This document shows, in pieces, positions 1-6,125 of a DNA stretch of 6,125 nt. The DNA is from Bacteroidota bacterium (GTDB lineage Bacteria; Bacteroidota; Bacteroidia; Bacteroidales; VadinHA17), in assembly GCA_012838685.1 (NCBI GenBank), contig DUOU01000116.1, forward strand, positions 1 to 6,125. The letters run 5' to 3'. The notes beneath the pieces are model-generated. The model did no database searches. It was given only the letters and a program-made list of their open reading frames with translations, and was not told where the DNA came from. The translations under genes were made by a program, and so were the position numbers. Every line of letters starts with the position of its first letter. Position 1 is the first letter of the stretch.

Positions 1-1
1 A

Positions 2-22
2 AACAAAATTTATGAAATATGA
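2..22 (+). CDS. Possible 3' end of an upstream gene (partial)
   Basis: The frame starting at base 2 reads NKIYEI and stops with TGA at 20-22. That stop overlaps the ATG of hom at 19-21 in the classic ATGA arrangement of translationally coupled genes. The frame starting at base 1 also ends here (KQNL, TGA at 13-15), so the frame cannot be fixed from so few codons. By analogy with Bacteroidota methionine clusters the neighbour could be a homoserine O-acetyltransferase (metX), but six residues do not identify a family, and this is inference from context only. Confidence 0.25.
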   Translation, partial: NKIYEI

Positions 23-1221
23 CAAGAGATAATCTAAAAATAGGACTTTTCGGTTACGGATGCGTGGGCCAGGGACTGCACGACGTGCTGAACAGCAGCA
101 AGGGCTTTAAGGCCGACATAGTGAAGATTTGCGTAAAAAACCCGGGTAAGCCGCGCAGATTGCCAATGTCATCTTTTACATACGACAAATATGAGATACT
201 GGACGATCCGTCGATAAACCTGATCGTTGAACTTATAAACGACGCCGACGATGCGTTCGACATTGTGGCCACGGCGATGAAAAACGGCAAAAATGTCGTC
301 TCGGCCAACAAGCTGATGATAGCTACCCACTTCAGGGAACTGGTAGATATGCAGAAGAGATATAACGTGTCATTCCTGTACGAAGCCTCAGCGGGAGCGT
401 CGATTCCCATTATTCGGAACCTTGAGGAGTACTACGACAATGAACTGCTCTACTCGCTGAGAGGCATTCTCAACGGAACCACCAACTACATACTGACTTC
501 GATGTACAACAAGGGAACCAACTATGAGTCTGCTCTGGCCGAAGCCCAGCAAAAGGGTTTCGCGGAGATCGACCCTACACTAGACGTGGAGGGGTGGGAC
601 GCCAAATACAAGCTGTGTATCCTGACGGGCCACGCTTATGGGGTATTTCTTGATCCGGCCGATGTTTTCCATCACGGCATAAAAACCATAACCAAACATG
701 ACATCCAATATGCCAGGGAAAAAGGTTATAAGATCAAACTGGTATCTTACGTTGGGAAAACTGATGAGAACCATATCACCGCGTTTGTGCTGCCACGATT
801 TATAGCGGCAGATAAAAACTTTTACAATGTTGACTATGAGTATAATGGCGTTATAGCCGAGGCAGCGTTCGCCGACAGGCAGTTTTTTTATGGCAAGGGG
901 GCGGGAGGACACGCTACCGGAAGCGCGGTATTTTCGGATATTTCCGCGAACTCCTACGGTTACAGGTATGAGTACAAAAAAATGCGCCAGGAGCTGGTAC
1001 CGGAATATACGCTCGACCACAAGATTGAGGTCTATGTGAGATATAGCGACGACAAAACAGCCGACCTCTTCAATTTTGAGGATGTTTCGGAATGCTTCCG
1101 CAGCAAGGAGTACAAATATATTGTCGGCACCCTGAACCTGAAAAAACTGTTCGACATAAAAGAACTGATATTCGACCGGGATATCTTTATTGTCAATACG
1201 GGCAGGAAGTTTACCGATTGA
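19..1221 (+). CDS. hom: Homoserine dehydrogenase, monofunctional
   Basis: NAD(P)H-dependent cytoplasmic enzyme (EC 1.1.1.3) that reduces L-aspartate 4-semialdehyde to L-homoserine, the shared precursor of methionine and threonine. The 400 residues show the Rossmann motif GYGCVG at 12-17, the SANK motif at 95-98, the YEASAGASIP segment at 121-130, the family signature GILNGTTNYIL at 149-159 and DPTLDVEGWDAKYKL at 185-199. D194 and K198 in that last stretch match the catalytic Asp/Lys pair of the family. GAGGHATGSAVFSDI follows at 294-308. There is no N-terminal aspartokinase domain, unlike ThrA or MetL. The final ~90 residues (about 318-400) are shorter than the Bacillus-type C-terminal ACT region and at best a degenerate version of it, so threonine feedback may be absent or altered. 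The ATG at 19 lies a few residues before the first beta strand and has no clear Shine-Dalgarno. The position just before metH and metF suggests a methionine-branch role. Confidence 0.95.
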   Translation: MTRDNLKIGLFGYGCVGQGLHDVLNSSKGFKADIVKICVKNPGKPRRLPMSSFTYDKYEILDDPSINLIVELINDADDAFDIVATAMKNGKNVVSANKLMIATHFRELVDMQKRYNVSFLYEASAGASIPIIRNLEEYYDNELLYSLRGILNGTTNYILTSMYNKGTNYESALAEAQQKGFAEIDPTLDVEGWDAKYKLCILTGHAYGVFLDPADVFHHGIKTITKHDIQYAREKGYKIKLVSYVGKTDENHITAFVLPRFIAADKNFYNVDYEYNGVIAEAAFADRQFFYGKGAGGHATGSAVFSDISANSYGYRYEYKKMRQELVPEYTLDHKIEVYVRYSDDKTADLFNFEDVSECFRSKEYKYIVGTLNLKKLFDIKELIFDRDIFIVNTGRKFTD

Positions 1222-1249
1222 TTTTTTACTAACCCCCAAGCTGAACGAG

Positions 1250-4200
1250 ATGTCTCCCGAAGAGCTGCTGAAGAAAAAAATATTGGTTCTTGATGGCGCT
1301 ATGGGCACCATGATCCAGAAACACGGACTTGCCGAGGCCGATTACAGGGGTGAACTGTTCAAAGACCATCCAAGGGAACAAAAGGGCAACAACGAACTGC
1401 TGACACTCACACAAAAGGAGATAATCATTGGCATACATAAAGCATATCTGGAGGCCGGTGCTGATATCATAGAGACCAATACCTTTAATGCCAACAAGAT
1501 ATCTATGGCCGACTATGGCATGTCGGACCATGTGTACGAGCTGAACTATCAGGCCGCTAAAAACGCCGCCGAGGCTATCAAACTATATGTCGCGGAAAAC
1601 CAAGGGAATGTTTCCGATAAGGGTGCGGAAAAAGATAAAAATCTATCCGCCGGATTCGGGGACGGCTGTTTTATTGCCGGCTCCATAGGCCCTACCAACC
1701 GTTCCGCATCCATGTCGGCAGACATAAACGACCCCGGCGCGAGGGCGGTAACATTCGATCAACATGTCGAATCATACGAAGAGCAGGTACGGGGACTTAT
1801 GGACGGGGGCGTCGACATTCTCCTCGTTGAGACCGTCTTTGACCCTGTAAACTGCAAAGCGGCTCTTTTCGCCATAGAAAATGTTTTCGCCGAAAAAGGG
1901 AAAAGGGTTCCCGTAATGGTATCGGGTACGCTGGCCGACACCAACGGAAGGTTGCTCACGGGGCAGTCGCTCGAGGCTTTTCTGATAGCTATATCCCATT
2001 TCCCCCTGTTCAGTGTCGGACTGAACTGCGCTTTCGGTGCCGCACAGATGCGTCCGTTTGTTGAGGAACTCGCCCTCAAAGCGCCTTTCGCGGTCTCCGC
2101 CCACCCCAATGCAGGCCTGCCGAACGAGTTCGGGGAGTACGACCAGTCGCCCGAAACTATGGCCACTATCGTTGAAAATTACCTAGCCAACGGTTGGGTC
2201 AACATTATAGGCGGTTGCTGCGGAACAACACCGGAACATATAAGGTTAATCGCCGAACTGGCCAAGAGATACAGACCGCGGACCATACCGGAAAATTTTT
2301 ACGGTATCCTGTCCCCAACCCAAAAAAGTACCCTGCTGAGCGGCCTCGATCCGTTATCCATAAGCAGGGCATCAAACTTTGTCAACATTGGCGAACGGAC
2401 CAACGTGGCGGGTTCGGCCAAATTCGCCCGCCTCATCAGGGAAGAGAGGTATGAGGAGGCTGTGGCCATCGCTCGCGATCAGGTGGAGGGGGGAGCGCAG
2501 GTAATTGATATCTGCATGGACGAAGCGCTGCTCGACTCCGAAAAGGCAATGGTCCGCTATCTTAACCTGCTGATGTCGGAGCCTGATATAGCACGGCTGC
2601 CCGTTATGATAGACTCTTCACAGTGGAGCGTGATCGAAGCCGGACTGAAATGTGTACAGGGGAAGTCTATTGTAAACTCCATCAGCCTTAAAGAGGGAGA
2701 GGAGAATTTTTTGGAAAAAGCCTCCCTAATAAGAAAATATGGAGCCGCCGCGGTGGTTATGCTGTTCGACGAGAAAGGTCAGGCCGACAGCTACGAAAGA
2801 CGCGTGGAGGTAGCCGCCCGCTCCTACAAGCTCCTAACGGAAAAGATAGACTTCCCGCCCGAGGATATCATTTTTGACCCCAATGTTCTGGCAATAGCCA
2901 CGGGCATCGCGGAACACGACAACTATGGCGTTGACTTCATAAAAGCTACGGCATGGATAAAGCAAAACCTGCCGCACGCCAAGGTCAGCGGCGGCATCAG
3001 CAACCTCTCCTTCTCGTTCCGCGGGATAAACACCGTGCGCGAGGCCATGCACTCGGTGTTTCTCTATCATGCTATCAAAGAGGGACTAGATATGGGTATC
3101 GTCAACCCCGGGATGTTGAGGGTGTACAGCGACATTGAGCCGAAGCTGCTGGAACTTACCGAGGATGTGGTGCTGAACAGAGACGCCGAAGCCACGGAAA
3201 AGCTGATAAAATATGCCGAAAGCCTCAAGGAGGATACTAAAAAAGAGGATAAAAAAGATCTCTGGCGGGATCTGGAGGTCACCGAAAGGATCAAATATGC
3301 CGTGGTGAGGGGTATAGACAAGTTCATTGATGAGGATGTTGAGGAGTGTCGGCCACTTTTCGCCAAAACTCTCGAGATCATTGAAGGTCCGCTGATGGAT
3401 GGCATAAACGAGGTGGGCGACCTGTTCGGCGCCGGAAAGATGTTCCTTCCCCAGGTGGTCAAAAGCGCCAGGGTGATGAAGAGAGCCGTGAACAAGCTGA
3501 CACCCTACATAGAGGCTGAAAGTGCCGGAGGCGGGAAGAAAGGTTCCGGCAAGATATTGATGGCGACCGTTAAGGGCGATGTGCACGACATTGGCAAGAA
3601 TATAGTGGGCACGGTATTGGCTTGCAACAACTATAAGGTGGTAGATCTGGGAGTTATGGTTCCCTGCGAAAAGATACTCGACACCGCTGAAAAGGAGAAG
3701 GTAGACTATATAGGACTGAGCGGACTGATAACCCCATCTCTCAGGGAGATGGAACATGTGGCCTCGGAGATGGAGCGGAGGGGCTTTGATATCCCTCTGC
3801 TAATTGGTGGGGCCACCACATCGGAAATACACACCTCCGTGAAGTTGGCGCCGCTGTACAGCGGTCCCGTCATATATGTTGTGGATGCTTCACGGTCGGC
3901 TACCGTGCTCGCTTCATTGCGAAGCGACAAAAAAGAGGAGTTCCTGGCATCGCTATATGACCGTTACGCCGCTATGCGGAAACTCCATGAGGATAAAAAC
4001 CGGACCAGAACACTGTTAAGCATCTCCGATGCCAGAAAGAACAAGTTGAAAACCGATTGGGAAAAACTCGACATTACTGGGCCCAAGGAGCTGGGAAGAA
4101 CGATACTGAGGAACATAGATATAAGAGAGATAGCCCACTACATCGACTGGACAAGTTACTTCGCCGAATGGGGCATAAAGGGAAAATTTCCGAAAGTGTT

Positions 4201-4972
4201 CAACGACAGGGAGAAGGGCGAAGAGGCAGAAAAACTCTATTACGACACGCTGGAGTTCATAGAAAAAGCTGCACGGGAAAATCTCTACCGCAACGGGGTC
4301 GTTTTTGGGCTGTACGGGGCGAACAGGGTGAACGACGACGATGTGGAGATAACCGACGAGAATGGGACCAACCTGGCCACCTTCAACTTCCTGAGGGAAC
4401 AGTCGCCCAAAGAAAAGGGTAAACCGAATCTCTGTTTGGCCGACTATATAGCACCGGCATCTTCCGGCAAAAAAGATTATATGGGGCTGTTCACCGTATC
4501 GGTGGAGGCTGTTCCCGAGAAGGTCGCGATGATGGGGAATGATGATTATACGGCACTTATGATCAAGTTGTTGTCGAATCAATTAGCCGAAGCCGCAACC
4601 GAATATATACATGAAAGGATACGAAAGGAGTACTGGGGATACGCGAAAAGGGAAAAACTGACGGTCGAGGAGCTGCTCGACGGGAAATACCGGGGAATCC
4701 GTTCCGCTCCGGGATATCCCGCATCTCCCGATCATACGGAAAAAGCTGCTATATTCGCGTTATTGAAAACAACCGAAAGTATCGGTACCGAGCTGACCGA
4801 AAATTATGCCATGAAGCCGTTGTCATCGGTTTGCGGTTATATCTTCGCGCATCCCGGTTCAAAATACTTCAGGATAGGCAGAATAGGAACCGACCAATTG
4901 GAAGATTACGCGAAAAGAAAAAAGATAACACCTGAGGAGGCATCGCATTGGCTCTCCCAAAATATTGAATAG
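1250..4972 (+). CDS. metH: Cobalamin-dependent methionine synthase, full length
   Basis: Transfers a methyl group from 5-methyltetrahydrofolate to homocysteine through enzyme-bound cobalamin (EC 2.1.1.13). At 1240 residues it is close to the 1227 of E. coli MetH and has all modules in order. The homocysteine domain (about 1-340) has LDGAMGT at 14-20 and zinc ligands C260, C323 and C324. The pterin domain (about 370-640) has NIGERTNVAG at 379-388, MIDSS at 453-457 and GGISNLSFSFRG at 581-592. The helical cap (about 665-760) contains VGDLFGAGKMFLPQVVKSARVMK. The B12 domain has the DxHxxG motif D777-H779-G782, with H779 the lower cobalt ligand, plus SGLITPS and GGATTS. The AdoMet-binding reactivation domain (about 915-1240) has YIDW with D966 and RSAPGYPASPDHTEK starting at R1151. 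The ATG at 1250 is preferred over the in-frame ATG at 1190, which would overlap hom by 32 bases and add 20 atypical residues. A charged loop at about 116-139 looks longer than in E. coli. Many flavobacteria are said to split this gene; here it is intact. Confidence 0.97.
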   Translation: MSPEELLKKKILVLDGAMGTMIQKHGLAEADYRGELFKDHPREQKGNNELLTLTQKEIIIGIHKAYLEAGADIIETNTFNANKISMADYGMSDHVYELNYQAAKNAAEAIKLYVAENQGNVSDKGAEKDKNLSAGFGDGCFIAGSIGPTNRSASMSADINDPGARAVTFDQHVESYEEQVRGLMDGGVDILLVETVFDPVNCKAALFAIENVFAEKGKRVPVMVSGTLADTNGRLLTGQSLEAFLIAISHFPLFSVGLNCAFGAAQMRPFVEELALKAPFAVSAHPNAGLPNEFGEYDQSPETMATIVENYLANGWVNIIGGCCGTTPEHIRLIAELAKRYRPRTIPENFYGILSPTQKSTLLSGLDPLSISRASNFVNIGERTNVAGSAKFARLIREERYEEAVAIARDQVEGGAQVIDICMDEALLDSEKAMVRYLNLLMSEPDIARLPVMIDSSQWSVIEAGLKCVQGKSIVNSISLKEGEENFLEKASLIRKYGAAAVVMLFDEKGQADSYERRVEVAARSYKLLTEKIDFPPEDIIFDPNVLAIATGIAEHDNYGVDFIKATAWIKQNLPHAKVSGGISNLSFSFRGINTVREAMHSVFLYHAIKEGLDMGIVNPGMLRVYSDIEPKLLELTEDVVLNRDAEATEKLIKYAESLKEDTKKEDKKDLWRDLEVTERIKYAVVRGIDKFIDEDVEECRPLFAKTLEIIEGPLMDGINEVGDLFGAGKMFLPQVVKSARVMKRAVNKLTPYIEAESAGGGKKGSGKILMATVKGDVHDIGKNIVGTVLACNNYKVVDLGVMVPCEKILDTAEKEKVDYIGLSGLITPSLREMEHVASEMERRGFDIPLLIGGATTSEIHTSVKLAPLYSGPVIYVVDASRSATVLASLRSDKKEEFLASLYDRYAAMRKLHEDKNRTRTLLSISDARKNKLKTDWEKLDITGPKELGRTILRNIDIREIAHYIDWTSYFAEWGIKGKFPKVFNDREKGEEAEKLYYDTLEFIEKAARENLYRNGVVFGLYGANRVNDDDVEITDENGTNLATFNFLREQSPKEKGKPNLCLADYIAPASSGKKDYMGLFTVSVEAVPEKVAMMGNDDYTALMIKLLSNQLAEAATEYIHERIRKEYWGYAKREKLTVEELLDGKYRGIRSAPGYPASPDHTEKAAIFALLKTTESIGTELTENYAMKPLSSVCGYIFAHPGSKYFRIGRIGTDQLEDYAKRKKITPEEASHWLSQNIE

Positions 4973-4975
4973 AGA

Positions 4976-5929
4976 ATGAATGTTTTAGAGAAAATAAAGT
5001 CGGCCAAAAGTCCGCTGTTTACATTTGAGCTGCTGCCCCCTCTCAAAGGGAGAAGCATCGACAAAATCTATGAAACCATTGAGTGTCTCCTGGAATTTGA
5101 ACCCGCGTACATCAACTTTACGTCGCATAGGAACGAGATTGTTTATAAGGAGAACGCCGACGGCTCGATAGAAAAAAGGGCCGTTCGCAAGCGACCCGGC
5201 ACCATTGCCCTGGCCGCCGCCGTCAAATACAAATACAACATTACCGTTGTACCCCACATGGTTTGCGGTGGTTTCACCAAAGAGGAGACAGAAAATGCGC
5301 TCATAGAGATGGATTTTTTGGGGATAAACGATGTGTTGGCGCTCAGGGGCGACGCCCCGAAAGGGATGAAAAGGTTTATCGCCGAAAAAGATGGGCATGA
5401 ACATACAAGCGACCTTGTTAGGCAGATTGTGAATATGAACAAAGGAAGGTACCTCGACGATACGTTGATAAACGCCAAACCAACCAACTTCTGCATCGGC
5501 GTGGCCGGATATCCCGAGAAACATTTCGAAGCTCCCAATATGGAGACAGATCTCGCCAACCTGAAGCTGAAGATCGACGCCGGAGGCGACTATATCGTAA
5601 CCCAGATGTTCTTCGACAACGCCAAATATTTCAAGTTTGTGGATGATTGTCGGCGCCTTGGCATCAAAGTTCCCATAATCCCCGGCATCAAACCGATATC
5701 GGCGAAAAGCGATATCGAACTGTTGCCACAGACCTTCAGCATCGACCTGCCAAACAAGTTATACCAGGCCGTAAAAAAATGCGGAAACGACGATGATGCC
5801 CGCGAAGTGGGAATTGAATGGGCAACCCAACAGACCAGGGAGCTGATAGCGGGGGGTGTTCCGGGCATACACTTCTATACCCTGGGACGATCCGACAATG
5901 TCGCCAAAATCGTAAAAGCGGCGTATTAA
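4976..5929 (+). CDS. metF: 5,10-methylenetetrahydrofolate reductase
   Basis: Flavin (FAD) TIM-barrel enzyme (EC 1.5.1.20/1.5.1.54) that reduces 5,10-methylene-THF to 5-methyl-THF, the methyl donor for the MetH encoded just upstream. Its 317 residues are slightly longer than E. coli MetF (296). Visible motifs are FTFELLPPLKG at 15-25, with E18 at the position of the catalytic Glu28 of E. coli; INFTSHR at 46-52; VVPHMVCGG at 91-99; and NDVLALRGDAP at 118-128, with D126 at the position of the flavin/folate-contacting Asp120. GYPEKH follows at 178-183, KIDAGGDYIVTQMFFD at 199-214, with Q210 matching the substrate-binding Gln183, and GVPGIHFYTLGR at 294-305. The usual FEFFPP motif appears as FELLPP, a form I associate with Bacteroidota homologues. 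The ATG lies 3 bases after the metH stop, so translation is probably coupled. No key residue seems to be missing. Residue equivalences are from memory of the family, not from an alignment. Confidence 0.96.
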   Translation: MNVLEKIKSAKSPLFTFELLPPLKGRSIDKIYETIECLLEFEPAYINFTSHRNEIVYKENADGSIEKRAVRKRPGTIALAAAVKYKYNITVVPHMVCGGFTKEETENALIEMDFLGINDVLALRGDAPKGMKRFIAEKDGHEHTSDLVRQIVNMNKGRYLDDTLINAKPTNFCIGVAGYPEKHFEAPNMETDLANLKLKIDAGGDYIVTQMFFDNAKYFKFVDDCRRLGIKVPIIPGIKPISAKSDIELLPQTFSIDLPNKLYQAVKKCGNDDDAREVGIEWATQQTRELIAGGVPGIHFYTLGRSDNVAKIVKAAY

Positions 5930-5962
5930 AAATATTTCGGGCAAATCTCATTCTGAAACCGG

Positions 5963-5980
5963 GTTAACTAGAGTTAACTA
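5963..5980. repeat. Paired GTTAACTA repeat, copy 1 (operator-like)
   Basis: GTTAACTA occurs twice here (5963-5970 and 5973-5980), with starts exactly 10 bp apart, about one helical turn. The same bases also form a perfect inverted repeat, GTTAACT-AG-AGTTAAC at 5963-5978 (7 bp arms, 2 bp spacer), the shape of a dimer-binding operator. A related copy lies at 6069-6086. The repeat is read directly from the sequence; a protein-binding role is inference. Confidence 0.45.
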
Positions 5981-5987
5981 TCCATTT

Positions 5988-6013
5988 TACAATAAACCAA
6001 GATTGTATTTTTT
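5988..6013 (+). terminator. Possible weak intrinsic terminator after metF
   Basis: A perfect 6-bp inverted repeat, TACAAT (5988-5993) and ATTGTA (6002-6007), surrounds an 8-base loop and is followed immediately by six T residues (6008-6013). The order stem, loop, U-tract on the + strand fits an intrinsic terminator about 60 bases after the metF stop. The stem has only one G-C pair, much weaker than a typical terminator, so it may not act alone. Confidence 0.3.
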
Positions 6014-6015
6014 AA

Positions 6016-6039
6016 TACTGCTATGGGGAGCATACAGTA
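6016..6039 (+). other. Bulged 9-bp stem-loop
   Basis: TACTG (6016-6020) pairs with CAGTA (6035-6039), and TATG (6022-6025) pairs with CATA (6031-6034). Together they make a 9-bp stem with one bulged C at 6021 and the 5-base loop GGGAG. The T-rich tract lies on its 5' side, so on its own it is not a terminator for + strand transcripts. Its function is unknown; it could be part of a structured 3' end or a leader of a downstream gene. Confidence 0.35.
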
Positions 6040-6041
6040 GA

Positions 6042-6072
6042 TAACAGCAACTTTTTAGTTGCCTATTTGTTA
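6042..6072 (+). other. Two-part stem-loop, possible terminator or RNA structure
   Basis: A perfect hairpin, GCAACT (6047-6052), loop TTTT, AGTTGC (6057-6062), is extended by an outer stem TAACA (6042-6046) with TGTTA (6068-6072). A 5-base bulge, CCTAT, interrupts the 3' arm, giving 11 base pairs in all. It begins two bases after the stem-loop ending at 6039. The inner stem is the best formed in the spacer, but the bases after it are not a clean T run, so calling it a terminator is uncertain. Confidence 0.35.
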
Positions 6073-6086
6073 AATAAAGTTAATTG
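6069..6086. repeat. Paired GTTAA repeat, copy 2
   Basis: GTTAAATAAAGTTAATTG matches the motif at 5963-5980 at 14 of 18 positions and keeps the two GTTAA boxes 10 bp apart (6069 and 6079). The inverted symmetry of copy 1 is weaker here. A further degenerate GTTGACT follows at 6086-6092. It overlaps the 3' arm of the stem-loop ending at 6072. It could be a second binding site for the same regulator, or chance similarity in AT-rich DNA. Confidence 0.35.
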
Positions 6087-6125
6087 TTGACTGCCAGCGT
6101 TACTTTTATAACCGTTTTTTCGTCT

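Larger units (their letters stand above)
5930..6125. other. AT-rich 3' non-coding region after metF
   Basis: These 196 bases have about 32% G+C, clearly lower than the genes before them, and hold no open frame longer than a few codons with family features. They contain two paired-GTTAA motifs, four consecutive inverted repeats and two T6 runs (6008-6013 and 6115-6120), described in separate entries. I looked for the Bacteroidota promoter pattern (TTTG, about 20 bases, TAnnTTTG). The only near match is TACTTTTA at 6101-6108, which lacks the final G and has no well-spaced upstream element. The region presumably ends the operon and may lead into the next gene beyond the window. Confidence 0.7.

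Noticed and set aside
1190..1249. In-frame upstream ATG for metH at 1190
   Set aside because: It would overlap hom by 32 bases and add 20 residues with no counterpart in MetH. The ATG at 1250 places LDGAMGT at residues 14-20, as expected for the family.
1219..1249. T6 run just after the hom stop as a terminator
   Set aside because: No convincing stem precedes the T run at 1222-1227, and the tight gene spacing argues for read-through into metH.
580..1311. 243-codon open frame on the minus strand inside hom
   Set aside because: It lies opposite strongly conserved hom and metH coding sequence and its translation shows no family motif, so it is a shadow frame.
3086..3757. 223-codon minus-strand frame opposite metH
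   Set aside because: It covers the conserved cap and B12 domains of MetH on the other strand and has no recognisable domain, so it is a shadow frame.
4016..4582. 188-codon minus-strand frame opposite metH
   Set aside because: It lies opposite the conserved activation domain and shows no motif or start context of its own.
6084..6112. Promoter near the end of the window (TTGACT at 6087 with TATAAC at 6107, or TACTTTTA at 6101)
   Set aside because: The sigma70-like spacing is only 14 bases, and the Bacteroidota -7 pattern lacks its final G and a well-placed -33 element.
6099..6120. GTTA/TAAC hairpin followed by T6 as a terminator
   Set aside because: A 4-bp stem with no extension is too weak to support the call.

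Overview
The window is a compact methionine-biosynthesis block, all on the + strand. It holds a monofunctional homoserine dehydrogenase (hom, 19-1221), a full-length cobalamin-dependent methionine synthase (metH, 1250-4972) and a methylenetetrahydrofolate reductase (metF, 4976-5929). The last 196 bases (5930-6125) are AT-rich and non-coding. The host is most likely a member of the Bacteroidota, probably Bacteroidales. Three things point that way: the three proteins look like the Bacteroidota versions of their families (for example the FELLPPLKG variant of the MetF N-terminal motif), the starts lack clear Shine-Dalgarno sequences, and the coding regions of intermediate G+C sit next to an AT-rich spacer. 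The phylum is a fair inference; the genus cannot be read from the sequence.

Layout: bases 1-18 appear to be the tail of another gene. One frame reads ...NKIYEI and stops at 20-22, giving an ATGA overlap with the hom start. Hom and metH are 28 bases apart, and metH and metF are 3 bases apart. No promoter or terminator is visible between the genes, so they very probably form one operon whose promoter lies upstream of the window.

How the genes work together: Hom reduces aspartate semialdehyde to homoserine, the branch point to methionine and threonine. Genes not seen here would convert homoserine to homocysteine. MetF supplies 5-methyltetrahydrofolate, and MetH transfers its methyl group through cobalamin to homocysteine to give methionine. 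One transcript thus encodes the first committed carbon step and both enzymes of the methylation step. This suggests that this Hom is dedicated to methionine.

The 3' spacer has about 32% G+C and no credible gene. It holds two copies of an 18-bp motif (14 of 18 bases identical), each made of two GTTAA boxes exactly 10 bp apart, and four consecutive inverted repeats, one followed by T6. Some of these may end the operon or regulate whatever follows. I see no strong sign of a new defence, mobile or otherwise undescribed system; the spacer and the regulatory tail of Hom are the parts worth a second look.
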